Positions 6,369 through 13,561 of a stretch of DNA of 21,340 nucleotides are shown here, piece after piece. Under the pieces are notes generated by a model that was not told the origin of the DNA, made no database searches, and was given only the letters and a program-made list of their open reading frames with translations. Made by a program: the position numbers and the translations under genes. The first letter of the stretch is position 1. Every line of letters begins with the position of its first letter. The stretch is from an uncultured Pseudoclavibacter sp. (lineage in GTDB: Bacteria; Actinomycetota; Actinomycetes; Actinomycetales; Microbacteriaceae): assembly GCA_946221025.1 (NCBI GenBank), contig CAMIMS010000028.1, positions 1 through 21,340 on the forward strand, written 5' to 3'.

Positions 6369-7252
6369 TGGCTCGCTCCGGATTCATTGCCCCGCCCCCC
6401 GGGATGTTTGAAGGTGTTCCCGCGTCGGGTGAACCGGGCGCGAACCGGAGCGCGGGCACGAGCCCCGCTGCGGCCGTCGACCAATCACCGCAGACTCAGG
6501 CAGCTTCGCCCGCTGAGACACCCATCGCGCAGCCCACGCTTCCCCAGCCGGCGATGCAGCACGCGCCCTCCCCGAGCGACGTTCCCGAACCAGCACCCGC
6601 GGGCGGCTACGACTATTCGCAGCACCCGGAGTTCGAAAGCACGACGACTCCGAACGAATCCCGCCCACAGGCAGACTCCGCCGCGCCGCCGGCCGACTCG
6701 TGGGCGCCCGCGACCCCCGCGTGGGCGAATCAGCCAGAGGCACAAGCGTCCGTCGAGGCGCACCCACCGGCGCAGCAGGAGGCGCCGGCCGAGTCCTACG
6801 CGTTCTCGATCTCGCGCGGTGAGTACCCGCCATTCCCACGACTCGATCCGACAGCGCTTCCGGATGCATCGGGCATAACGAGCAGTGGTGGTGAGGCACG
6901 TTCTGCGGGCGCGACCGGCGCGTGGACGCTGCAGCTCATGGACGGCCAGGTCGTTCAACTGCGCAATCGCGTCATTCTCGGTCGTGACCCGGTAGTCGCC
7001 GAGGACACGGATGCGCAGATCGTGAGCCTCAGCGACGGAACCCGCACGGTGTCAAAAACGCACGCGCAGATCTCGGTCGTCGGCGATGCGCTGCTCATCG
7101 ACGATCTGCGATCCACCAACGGCGTCGCGGTGTGCCCGGGAGGCTCAATCGAGGCGGCCGTCGCGGTCGAGCCTGGGCACTCTACGCAGGCGCGTGCCGG
7201 GGACACGGTGCAGCTCGGCGACTACGTCGTGCGCATCGGTCGTGCCCGCTAA
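6368..7252 (+). CDS. FHA domain protein with long Pro/Ala-rich N-terminal region
   Basis: A 294-residue protein. Residues about 1-180 are a low-complexity region rich in Pro, Ala, Gln and Ser and probably disordered, opening with SGFIAPPPG. Residues about 187-292 form an FHA domain with the phosphothreonine-binding signature: GRD (205-207), SKTH (229-232) and STNG (249-252). FHA domains read Ser/Thr-kinase phosphorylation, so this is a likely adaptor linking kinase signalling to the secretion apparatus. The GTG at 6368 is preferred because a frame start at 6245 would begin inside the terminator hairpin; the ATG at 6359, three codons earlier, is an alternative. No membrane segment or signal peptide is seen. 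FHA identity is certain, the T7SS role is inferred from position. Confidence 0.85.
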   Translation: MARSGFIAPPPGMFEGVPASGEPGANRSAGTSPAAAVDQSPQTQAASPAETPIAQPTLPQPAMQHAPSPSDVPEPAPAGGYDYSQHPEFESTTTPNESRPQADSAAPPADSWAPATPAWANQPEAQASVEAHPPAQQEAPAESYAFSISRGEYPPFPRLDPTALPDASGITSSGGEARSAGATGAWTLQLMDGQVVQLRNRVILGRDPVVAEDTDAQIVSLSDGTRTVSKTHAQISVVGDALLIDDLRSTNGVAVCPGGSIEAAVAVEPGHSTQARAGDTVQLGDYVVRIGRAR

Positions 7253-7276
7253 GGCCGAGAGCCTGATCTCGCGGCC
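7253..7276 (+). terminator. Possible hairpin after FHA gene
   Basis: GGCCG-AGA (7253-7260) can pair with TCT-CGGCC (7267-7276) with a 2-nt bulge and 6-nt loop, starting right after the TAA stop. It is modest, without a U-tract. Confidence 0.4.
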
Positions 7277-7302
7277 ATCGAAGCTCGCATCCGCCGCGGT
7301 GC

Positions 7303-7308
7303 TACGCT
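7303..7308 (+). promoter_or_regulatory. Candidate -10 box upstream of leu leader
   Basis: TACGCT fits the actinobacterial TANNNT -10 consensus and lies 11 nt before the leader-peptide ATG. If used, the transcript would start near 7315, past the GAGGG that could serve as the leader's ribosome-binding site, so the promoter may lie further upstream instead. No clear -35 is visible. Confidence 0.3.
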
Positions 7309-7319
7309 GAGGGCTCGTT

Positions 7320-7364
7320 ATGAGCGTTCGAGGTCTTCTTCTTCTCAGCCGCGCCGGGTCCTAA
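7320..7364 (+). CDS. leuL: Leucine leader peptide (leu attenuator)
   Basis: A 14-residue open frame, MSVRGLLLLSRAGS, with four consecutive Leu codons (7335-7346: CTT CTT CTT CTC), just upstream of leuC. GAGGG at 7309-7313, 6 nt before the ATG, could be its ribosome-binding site. Leucine-codon runs in short frames ahead of leucine biosynthesis genes are the hallmark of ribosome-mediated attenuation: a ribosome stalled for lack of charged leucyl-tRNA changes the RNA fold downstream. The rare run of codons, the position and the complementary segments nearby all support this, although CTT is an uncommon Leu codon in this G+C-rich sequence and so may itself add sensitivity. Confidence 0.82.
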   Translation: MSVRGLLLLSRAGS

Positions 7365-7428
7365 TTCTCAGGCTCCCCGTCGCGGAGTTCGCGTTGCCTG
7401 ACACCTCGACTCGCTGAGAAAGAGAACA
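7342..7428 (+). promoter_or_regulatory. leuC leader RNA with competing anti-RBS segments
   Basis: TTCTCAGC (7342-7349), inside the Leu codons and the codon after them, is a perfect 8-nt complement of GCTGAGAA (7413-7420), which abuts and overlaps the leuC ribosome-binding region (GAGAAAGAG, 7416-7424). A second TTCTCAG (7365-7371) could pair there too, but TCAGGC (7368-7373) also pairs with GCCTGA (7396-7401) around an inner CGCG/CGCG hairpin (7381-7393). A ribosome stalled on the Leu codons would cover the first anti-RBS segment while the second is held in the hairpin, freeing leuC translation. The pairings are seen; the switch mechanism is inference. Confidence 0.65.
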
Positions 7429-9042
7429 ATGACGACACCTATCGAATCCGCTGCATCCAACCCGTCGGCCGATGCCCCCGTGAACGATCGCGGTCCGCGC
7501 ACCCTCGCCGAGAAGATCTGGGATGCGCATGTCGTGAAGCGCGGCGAGAACGGCGCGCCCGACCTCATCTACATCGACCTGCACATCATGCACGAGGTCA
7601 CAAGCCCCCAGGCCTTTGACGGCCTGCGTCAGGCTGACAGGCCGCTTCGCCGCCCCGATCTGACCATCGCGACCGAGGACCACAACACCCCGACGGTGAA
7701 CATTCTCGAGCGCATCGCCGATGACACCAGTCGCCTGCAGATTGAGACGCTCCGCAAGAACGCGGAGGAGTTCGGGGTTCGCCTGCACTCGCTCGGCGAC
7801 CGCGAGCAGGGCATCGTGCACATTGTCGGCCCGCAGCTGGGCCTGACGATGCCGGGCATCACGGTCGTCTGCGGCGACTCGCACACCTCGACGCACGGCG
7901 CGTTCGGCGCGATGGCGTTCGGCATCGGCACGAGCGAGGTCGAGCATGTGCTCGCCACGCAGACCCTGCCGCTGAAGCCCTTCAAAACGATGGCGATCAA
8001 CGTTGACGGTGAGCTGAAGCCGGGCGTGACCGCGAAGGACATCATTCTCGCCGTGATCGCGAAGATCGGCACGGGTGGTGGCCAGGGCTACGTGCTCGAG
8101 TACCGGGGCTCGGCTATTCGCTCGCTCTCGATGGAGGGCCGGATGACGATCTGCAATATGTCGATCGAAGCCGGTGCCCGAGCGGGCCTGGTCGCGCCGG
8201 ATGAGACCACCTTCGAATACGTCAAGGGCCGCCCGCACGCGCCCGAGGGCGAAGAGTGGGAGCAGGCCGTCGAGTACTGGCGAACGCTGCCGACCGACGA
8301 AGGCGCCGAATTCGACGCCGAAGTCTTCCTCGACGCATCCGAGCTCGAACCGTTCGTCACCTGGGGCACGAACCCCGGTCAGGGCGTTCCCCTGAACTCG
8401 AGCGTGCCGAACCCGGCCGAGATGACGGATGAGAACGAGCGCCAAACGGCCGAGCGCGCCCTCGAGTACATGGACCTGAAGCCCGGTACGCCGATGAAGG
8501 AGATCCCGGTCGACACGGTGTTCATGGGCTCGTGCACGAACTCGCGCCTGGAGGATCTGCGCGCCTTCGCGAGCATCATCAAGGGCCGACAGAAGGCCGA
8601 GGGCGTGCGCGTGATGGTGGTGCCCGGCTCCCAGCGCGTTCGCATCGACGCTGAGGCCGAGGGCATCGACAAGATCGTTGAGGCGTTCGGAGGCGAATGG
8701 CGCTTTGCCGGATGCTCGATGTGCCTCGGCATGAACCCCGACCAGCTCGCGCCGGGGGAGCGCTGCGCCTCGACCTCCAACCGCAATTTCGAGGGACGGC
8801 AGGGCAAGGGCGGTCGCACCCACCTCGTGTCGCCCCTCGTCGCGGCCGCGACGGCGGTCAGCGGAACGCTCGCAAACCCAGACGACCTCGCGCCGGCCGA
8901 TGCGGCACTCGCCGCCGAGCACGACCGGCTGGCGGCCCTTGGCGCCGCATCCGCGAAGGAGCGCGCCGAGAAATCGCCCTTCCGCTCGCAGGGCCTCATC
9001 GATATTCGTCCCGTCGGCACCGACGAGAAGGTGGGTGCGTAA
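7429..9042 (+). CDS. leuC: 3-isopropylmalate dehydratase large subunit
   Basis: Catalyses, with LeuD, the isomerisation of 2-isopropylmalate to 3-isopropylmalate in leucine synthesis, using a 4Fe-4S cluster. The cluster ligands are C369 (GSCTNSR), C429 and C432 (AGCSMCLGMN). Other family motifs are CGDSHTSTHGAFG and FEGRQGKGGRTHLVSP. At 537 residues it is longer than the usual 465-480; the excess is an N-terminal stretch of about 30 residues before TLAEKIWDAH and a C-terminal tail of about 50 residues rich in Ala and charged residues. The ATG at 7429 is preceded by GAGAAAGAG. The stop overlaps the leuD start by one base, so the subunits are translationally coupled. Expression is probably controlled by the leucine leader just upstream. 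Confidence 0.97.
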   Translation: MTTPIESAASNPSADAPVNDRGPRTLAEKIWDAHVVKRGENGAPDLIYIDLHIMHEVTSPQAFDGLRQADRPLRRPDLTIATEDHNTPTVNILERIADDTSRLQIETLRKNAEEFGVRLHSLGDREQGIVHIVGPQLGLTMPGITVVCGDSHTSTHGAFGAMAFGIGTSEVEHVLATQTLPLKPFKTMAINVDGELKPGVTAKDIILAVIAKIGTGGGQGYVLEYRGSAIRSLSMEGRMTICNMSIEAGARAGLVAPDETTFEYVKGRPHAPEGEEWEQAVEYWRTLPTDEGAEFDAEVFLDASELEPFVTWGTNPGQGVPLNSSVPNPAEMTDENERQTAERALEYMDLKPGTPMKEIPVDTVFMGSCTNSRLEDLRAFASIIKGRQKAEGVRVMVVPGSQRVRIDAEAEGIDKIVEAFGGEWRFAGCSMCLGMNPDQLAPGERCASTSNRNFEGRQGKGGRTHLVSPLVAAATAVSGTLANPDDLAPADAALAAEHDRLAALGAASAKERAEKSPFRSQGLIDIRPVGTDEKVGA

Positions 9043-9644
9043 TGCAGAAGCTCGAAACCGTCACCGGCGTCGCCGTTCCGCTGCGCCGTTCGAACGTTGA
9101 CACCGACCAGATCATCCCGGCCGTTTACCTGAAGCGCGTCACGAAGACGGGCTATGACGACGCGCTCTTTGCACGCTGGCGCCAGGACCCGGAGTTCGTG
9201 CTGAACCAGCCGGCGTACGCGAATCCGAAGATCCTCGTGGCGGGCCCCGATTTCGGAACCGGATCCAGCCGCGAACACGCCGTGTGGGCGCTTCGCGACT
9301 TCGGGTTCCGCGTCGTGCTCTCATCCAAGTTCGCCGATATCTTCCGGGGGAACGCCGGTAAGCAGGGCGTGCTCGCCGGTGTCATTTCTGACGCGCACGC
9401 GACCGAGCTCCAGGATGCGCTCGAAGCGAACCCCGGCACCGAAATGACCGTGGACCTCCACTCCCTTCAAGCGCGCCTGGGGGAGATGGTCGTGCCGTTC
9501 GAAGTCGATGAATACACGCGGTGGCGCCTGCTCGAGGGGCTCGATGACATCGCGCTGACGCTGCGCGAAGCGGATCAGATTGCCGCGTTCGAATCCCAGC
9601 GTCCGTCGTGGATGCCGCGTACGCTTCCCGTGCGGGATCGCTAG
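9042..9644 (+). CDS. leuD: 3-isopropylmalate dehydratase small subunit
   Basis: A 200-residue LeuD, normal length, partner of LeuC. The swivel-domain signature GPDFGTGSSREHA is at residues 68-80, and the N-terminus VPLRRSNVDTDQIIPAVYLK is typical. The ATG at 9042 shares its A with the leuC TAA stop and is preceded by GAAGGTGG inside leuC. A longer frame starting at 8697 in another frame of leuC is not credible. The next gene, murA, begins 91 nt on without an evident terminator, so read-through is possible. Confidence 0.97.
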   Translation: MQKLETVTGVAVPLRRSNVDTDQIIPAVYLKRVTKTGYDDALFARWRQDPEFVLNQPAYANPKILVAGPDFGTGSSREHAVWALRDFGFRVVLSSKFADIFRGNAGKQGVLAGVISDAHATELQDALEANPGTEMTVDLHSLQARLGEMVVPFEVDEYTRWRLLEGLDDIALTLREADQIAAFESQRPSWMPRTLPVRDR

Positions 9645-9735
9645 GGTTCTCTGTCCGTATCCGGTCGATACGAATTGATGCCCGGATGCGATCAGAAATC
9701 GCGCTGATCTGCTGAAGCAGTTGGAGGAACATTTC
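9645..9735. other. leuD-murA spacer with small inverted repeats
   Basis: Two short inverted repeats are present: CGTATC (9656-9661) with GATACG (9667-9672), and GATCAG (9690-9695) with CTGATC (9704-9709). They may be weak hairpins or a murA promoter region; no function is assigned. GGAGGA (9723-9728) is the murA ribosome-binding site. Confidence 0.35.
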
Positions 9736-11106
9736 GTGAACACGCTTACCGAGGACGCCGCACGGCACGGCAGTGCCGTCGGGCTCGCATCCGATCGGAT
9801 CACGTTTCGGGGCGGTCGGCCACTGAAGGGTCGCGTTCACGTTCGCGGCGCGAAGAACCTCGTCACCAAGGCCATGGTGGCGGCGCTGCTCGGTGACACC
9901 CCGAGCGTGCTGAAGGATGTGCCGAACATCTCCGATGTGCGCGTTGTCGCGGGCCTTCTCGAACTGCACGGGGTCGGCATTGAGCGCGACCTGGAGTCGG
10001 GCGAGATTCGCCTCGACCCGACGAACGTGCAGAGCGCGCACATGGCGCAGATCAACGCGCACGCGGGCTCGAGCCGCATCCCGATCCTCTTTTGCGGACC
10101 GCTACTGCACCAGCTCGGCGAAGCGTTCATTCCCGACCTCGGTGGCTGCCGCATCGGCGACCGCCCGATCGACTACCACCTCGAGGTGCTGCGAAACTTC
10201 GGTGCCGTCGTCGAGAAGCTCGACACCGGCATCCGGATGAGCGCCCCCGAGGGGCTTGTCGGCGCGAAGATCGAGCTGCCCTACCCGTCGGTCGGCGCGA
10301 CCGAGCAGGTGCTGCTCTCGGCCGTGCGTGCTCGCGGCGTGACCGAGCTTCGCAACGCCGCGATCGAGCCCGAGATCATGGATCTCATCAACATCCTGCA
10401 GAAGATGGGCGCGATCATCTCGGTGGACGCCGACCGCGTCATTCGCATCGAGGGCGTTGACCGACTCGAGGGCTACACGCACCGGGCGCTGTTCGACCGC
10501 AACGAAGCCGCCAGCTGGGCGAGCGCGGCGCTGGTGACCCGCGGCGACATCTTTGTCGAGGGTGCGCGTCAGGCCGAAATGCTCACGTTCCTGAACGTCT
10601 TCCGCAAGGTCGGTGGCGCGTTCGAAATCGAAGAGGACGGCATCCGCTTCTACCACCCGGGCGGCGAGCTCAAGCCCGTCGTCATTGAGACGGATGTGCA
10701 CCCCGGTTTCATGACCGACTGGCAGCAGCCGCTCGTGGTCGCCCTCACCCAGGCGCACGGCGTGTCGATCGTGCACGAGACGGTGTACGAGCAGCGCTTC
10801 GGATTCGTGGAGGCGCTGGTCGACATGGGCGCGACGGTGCAGCTGCACCGCGAGTGCCTCGGGTCTGAGCACTGCCGCTTCGGGCAGCGCAACTTCCTCC
10901 ACTCGGCGGTCATTTCCGGCCCGACGGAGCTGCACGGCGCCGATATCGAGGTGCCCGACCTTCGCGGTGGATTCAGCCACCTGATCGCGGCCCTGGCAGC
11001 CGACGGGGTGTCGCACGTGTCGAATGTTGGCATCATTGCTCGCGGGTACGAGAACTTCATTCAGAAGCTTCACGACCTGGGTGCTGACTTCACAGTGGAA
11101 GGCTGA
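9736..11106 (+). CDS. murA: UDP-N-acetylglucosamine 1-carboxyvinyltransferase
   Basis: Transfers enolpyruvate from PEP to UDP-GlcNAc, the first committed step of peptidoglycan precursor synthesis, in the cytoplasm. The 456-residue protein has the substrate-binding K40-N41 (RGAKNLVTK), the catalytic Cys C138 in LGGCRIGDRPIDYH (corresponding to the fosfomycin-target Cys115 of E. coli MurA, so sensitivity is expected), and the C-terminal ARGYENFIQKL. The GTG at 9736 is chosen because GGAGGA lies 7 nt upstream; an in-frame TTG at 9721 would overlap that site. It is somewhat longer than the roughly 420-residue norm through an N-terminal extension of about 20 residues. The next gene begins 2 nt after the stop, which indicates cotranscription with plsC and ddl. 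Confidence 0.97.
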   Translation: MNTLTEDAARHGSAVGLASDRITFRGGRPLKGRVHVRGAKNLVTKAMVAALLGDTPSVLKDVPNISDVRVVAGLLELHGVGIERDLESGEIRLDPTNVQSAHMAQINAHAGSSRIPILFCGPLLHQLGEAFIPDLGGCRIGDRPIDYHLEVLRNFGAVVEKLDTGIRMSAPEGLVGAKIELPYPSVGATEQVLLSAVRARGVTELRNAAIEPEIMDLINILQKMGAIISVDADRVIRIEGVDRLEGYTHRALFDRNEAASWASAALVTRGDIFVEGARQAEMLTFLNVFRKVGGAFEIEEDGIRFYHPGGELKPVVIETDVHPGFMTDWQQPLVVALTQAHGVSIVHETVYEQRFGFVEALVDMGATVQLHRECLGSEHCRFGQRNFLHSAVISGPTELHGADIEVPDLRGGFSHLIAALAADGVSHVSNVGIIARGYENFIQKLHDLGADFTVEG

Positions 11107-11108
11107 AC

Positions 11109-11882
11109 ATGACTGCCAACGACGGCAATCTCAATCCATCCCGGCGCAAGCGGCGAAAGCGCCGCGAATGGCTCGAGCAACCCGCGTACCTCTTGCCGGG
11201 TCTGCCGATTGTTCCGGCGATGTTCTCGATCTTCGACATCAAGATCGAAGGCAAGCTCCCGCAGTACGGGGCAGCCGTCGTCGCCTCGAACCACGTCACC
11301 CTCATCGACCCGACGGTGGTCGGCAGCGCCATTTGGCGTCAGGGACGCGCACCGAAGATTCTCGTCAAAGCGAGCCTGTGGAAGGTCCCGGTCATCGGCT
11401 GGCTGCTGGAGCGAACCGGCCAGATCCCCGTTGAGCGTGAGACCGGCGGCGCCGTCGCCCGCGAGGCTGCCGCCGAGGCGTTGGAGCGGGGCTCGCTCGT
11501 GCTGATCTACCCCGAGGGCACGCTCACCCGCGATAAGAACCTCTGGCCGATGCGCGGTAAGACCGGCGCGGTGCGCCTTGCGGCCAAGGCGAACATCCCG
11601 CTCTACCCGGTCGCGCACTGGGGAACGCACGAGTGGCTGGAGCCCAACAGCAAACGCCCCAAGTGGCGGATTGGCCGGGTGCCGGTGACGGTGAAGTTCG
11701 GCGATCCGATCGATATCAGCGACGTCGTCGCCGACCCGGACAACAACGAGCTGGTGCGCCAGAAGACGGATGAGCTCATGCGTGAGATCGCGCGCCTGGT
11801 CGGTGAGATTCGCGACGAGCAGCCGCCCGCCACGCTTCACGACCCGCGCGGCGACGCCCCGAAGCCCAACCAGGGATCGTGA
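11109..11882 (+). CDS. PlsC-type 1-acyl-sn-glycerol-3-phosphate acyltransferase
   Basis: A 257-residue LPLAT/AGPAT-family enzyme that would acylate lysophosphatidic acid in membrane phospholipid synthesis. The catalytic HX4D is H62-VTLI-D67 (SNHVTLID), and the substrate-binding EGT motif is at 136-138 (YPEGTLTRD). The N-terminus is Lys/Arg-rich with a hydrophobic stretch (PGLPIVPAMFSIFDI) that may lie in the membrane. The ATG at 11109 sits 2 nt after the murA stop, with GGAAGG in the murA 3' end. It overlaps ddl by 4 nt (GTGA). In many actinobacteria gpsA lies between plsC and ddl; here it does not. Exact acyl acceptor cannot be told from sequence. Confidence 0.9.
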   Translation: MTANDGNLNPSRRKRRKRREWLEQPAYLLPGLPIVPAMFSIFDIKIEGKLPQYGAAVVASNHVTLIDPTVVGSAIWRQGRAPKILVKASLWKVPVIGWLLERTGQIPVERETGGAVAREAAAEALERGSLVLIYPEGTLTRDKNLWPMRGKTGAVRLAAKANIPLYPVAHWGTHEWLEPNSKRPKWRIGRVPVTVKFGDPIDISDVVADPDNNELVRQKTDELMREIARLVGEIRDEQPPATLHDPRGDAPKPNQGS

Positions 11883-13012
11883 GCGAGGTGACTTCGGCGC
11901 CGGAGGGTATCCGGCGCCGCGTGCTGCTGCTGTACGGGGGCCGCTCGAGCGAGCACCCCATCTCGTGCGCGACCGCCGCGGGCGTGCTCGAGGCGATTGA
12001 TCGCGACCGGTTCGACGTCATCCCGGTGGGCATCACCCGGGACGGCGCGTGGACGCTTCCCGATGCCCGACCCGAATCGCTCGGTGACGGTGCGGATGAA
12101 CTGCCCGAGGTCACCGACAACGGCACCCGGGTGCTGCTCCCGGATGCGGCCGGAAACCGACGCATCCGCGTGGAGCGCGAGGGCCGCATCGACGACCTGG
12201 GCGACATCGACGTGGTGCTGCCGCTCCTGCACGGCAAGTACGGCGAAGACGGCACGCTGCAGGGGGCGCTGGAGCTTCTCGACCTGCCGTATGTGGGCTC
12301 GGGCGTGCTCGCGGCCGCCGCGGGCATGGACAAGCACACCTCGAAGCTGCTGTTCGCGGCGGCGGGCCTGGCCGTCGCCGATGGGGTCACCGTTGCCCAA
12401 TCCCAGTGGGATGGCCGCACGGCAGACACCGAGCGGTGGCTCATTGAGCGCATCGGCTTCCCGATGTTCGTGAAGCCCTCTCGCGCCGGTTCATCGGTTG
12501 GCGTATCAAAGGTTGCCGAGCCAGACGGGATCGCCGAGGCAATGCGCATCGCATTCGCCGAAGACGACCGGGTGCTGGTCGAGCGTGCCGTGACCGGCCG
12601 CGAAGTCGAGATCGCGATTCTCGAGGGCCGCCCGGGCGAGCGCCCCCGCGCATCCCTGCCGGGGGAGATCAAGCTCACCGGCGCCGAGTTCTACGACTTC
12701 GCGACGAAGTACCTCGGCGCGGCGGGTGTCGAGCTGGTCTGCCCGGCGCCGATGAGCGAGGCCGAGCGCGACGAGATGGCTCAGCTCGGCATCCGGGCAT
12801 TTGAAGCGCTGGGGGCGTCTGGCCTTGCTCGCGCCGACTTCTTCCTGACTGATGAGGGCTTCGTGATCAACGAGGTGAACACGATGCCCGGCTTCACCCC
12901 GATCTCGATGTTCCCCGCCTGCTGGCAGGCATCCGGGCTCGCCTACGCCGATCTCATCACCGAACTCATCGAAGTCGCGCTCGCTCGTCACGCTGCGCGC
13001 CCGAACGCATAG
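11879..13012 (+). CDS. ddl: D-alanine--D-alanine ligase
   Basis: An ATP-grasp enzyme joining two D-Ala for the peptidoglycan pentapeptide. The 377-residue protein shows LLYGGRSSEHPISC (about 17-30), LHGKYGEDGTLQGALEL, the ATP-binding FVKPSRAGSSVGVSKV, the omega-loop EFYDFATKY (270-278) and the Mg-binding NEVNTMPG (331-338). The Tyr at 278 appears to match the residue that favours D-Ala over D-lactate as second substrate (Phe in D-Ala-D-Lac ligases), so a normal dipeptide ligase is expected. The GTG at 11879 overlaps the plsC stop by 4 nt, implying translational coupling. It is the last gene of the murA-plsC-ddl run; a hairpin follows. Confidence 0.96.
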   Translation: MSEVTSAPEGIRRRVLLLYGGRSSEHPISCATAAGVLEAIDRDRFDVIPVGITRDGAWTLPDARPESLGDGADELPEVTDNGTRVLLPDAAGNRRIRVEREGRIDDLGDIDVVLPLLHGKYGEDGTLQGALELLDLPYVGSGVLAAAAGMDKHTSKLLFAAAGLAVADGVTVAQSQWDGRTADTERWLIERIGFPMFVKPSRAGSSVGVSKVAEPDGIAEAMRIAFAEDDRVLVERAVTGREVEIAILEGRPGERPRASLPGEIKLTGAEFYDFATKYLGAAGVELVCPAPMSEAERDEMAQLGIRAFEALGASGLARADFFLTDEGFVINEVNTMPGFTPISMFPACWQASGLAYADLITELIEVALARHAARPNA

Positions 13013-13028
13013 CGGGCCGCCGTCTCGC

Positions 13029-13054
13029 GACGCGCACCGGCTGCCGGTCGCGTC
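13029..13054 (+). terminator. Hairpin after ddl
   Basis: GACGCG-C-ACCGG (13029-13040) pairs with CCGGT-CGCGTC (13044-13054): 11 bp with one bulged C and a CTG loop, 16 nt after the ddl stop. No U-tract. It probably ends the leu/mur/ddl transcript. Confidence 0.65.
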
Positions 13055-13132
13055 ATGATGCGTTCCTGAAGAGTCGCTACCCTCTGCGATTCGGACATCT
13101 GGGATCACCGTTTTCACCGGAGGGAGTCGTGC

Positions 13133-13561
13133 GTGACGCAATCCGCTGGCGCATCGCGAAGGGGCGAACCGGGAGCTGAGACCGGATCGATTCCGGTGCT
13201 TCGCTTCGAGCGGGGAGAGAACTCCGCGTCGACCGCCTCGATGACGCCCGTCGCGAAGCCGGTACGCGCGCCCATCCTCTTCCCGATCGCCGCCATTGCG
13301 CTGTCGGTAATCGGAGCGGTTCTCGCACTGGCGCTCGGTTGGCGAACGCCGCCGATCGCGCTTGGCGGATGGGTGCTCTCGGGCATTGCCGCGGCGCTTC
13401 TGATCGCGTGGGCGCAATCGCTTGACCTCAGCCGCAGTGCATCCTCCCGATACCAGGGCGGTGCGAGGATGCGCACCCTCGTGCGGGTCGCCGTCGGCGT
13501 GATGCTCGCCTCGGTCATCGCCTGCTGCATCGTGATTGCCCCGTGGGTGGCGCGTTGGTGA
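13133..13561 (+). CDS. Small three-helix membrane protein, unknown function
   Basis: A 142-residue protein with a polar N-terminus (about 45 residues) and three predicted membrane helices at about 46-69, 75-94 and 115-138. I do not recognise a family. The GTG at 13133 is preceded by a strong GGAGGGAG with a 6-nt spacer. A candidate -10 box, TACCCT, lies at 13078-13083. The stop overlaps the start of the VWA gene (GTGA, 13558-13561), so the two products are coupled and probably work in the same membrane complex. Codon use resembles the neighbours, which supports a real gene. Confidence 0.75.
   Translation: MTQSAGASRRGEPGAETGSIPVLRFERGENSASTASMTPVAKPVRAPILFPIAAIALSVIGAVLALALGWRTPPIALGGWVLSGIAAALLIAWAQSLDLSRSASSRYQGGARMRTLVRVAVGVMLASVIACCIVIAPWVARW

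Noticed and set aside
7345..8922. A 525-codon minus-strand open frame opposite leuC
   Set aside because: Shadow of leuC, with composition typical of antisense reading and no recognisable domain.
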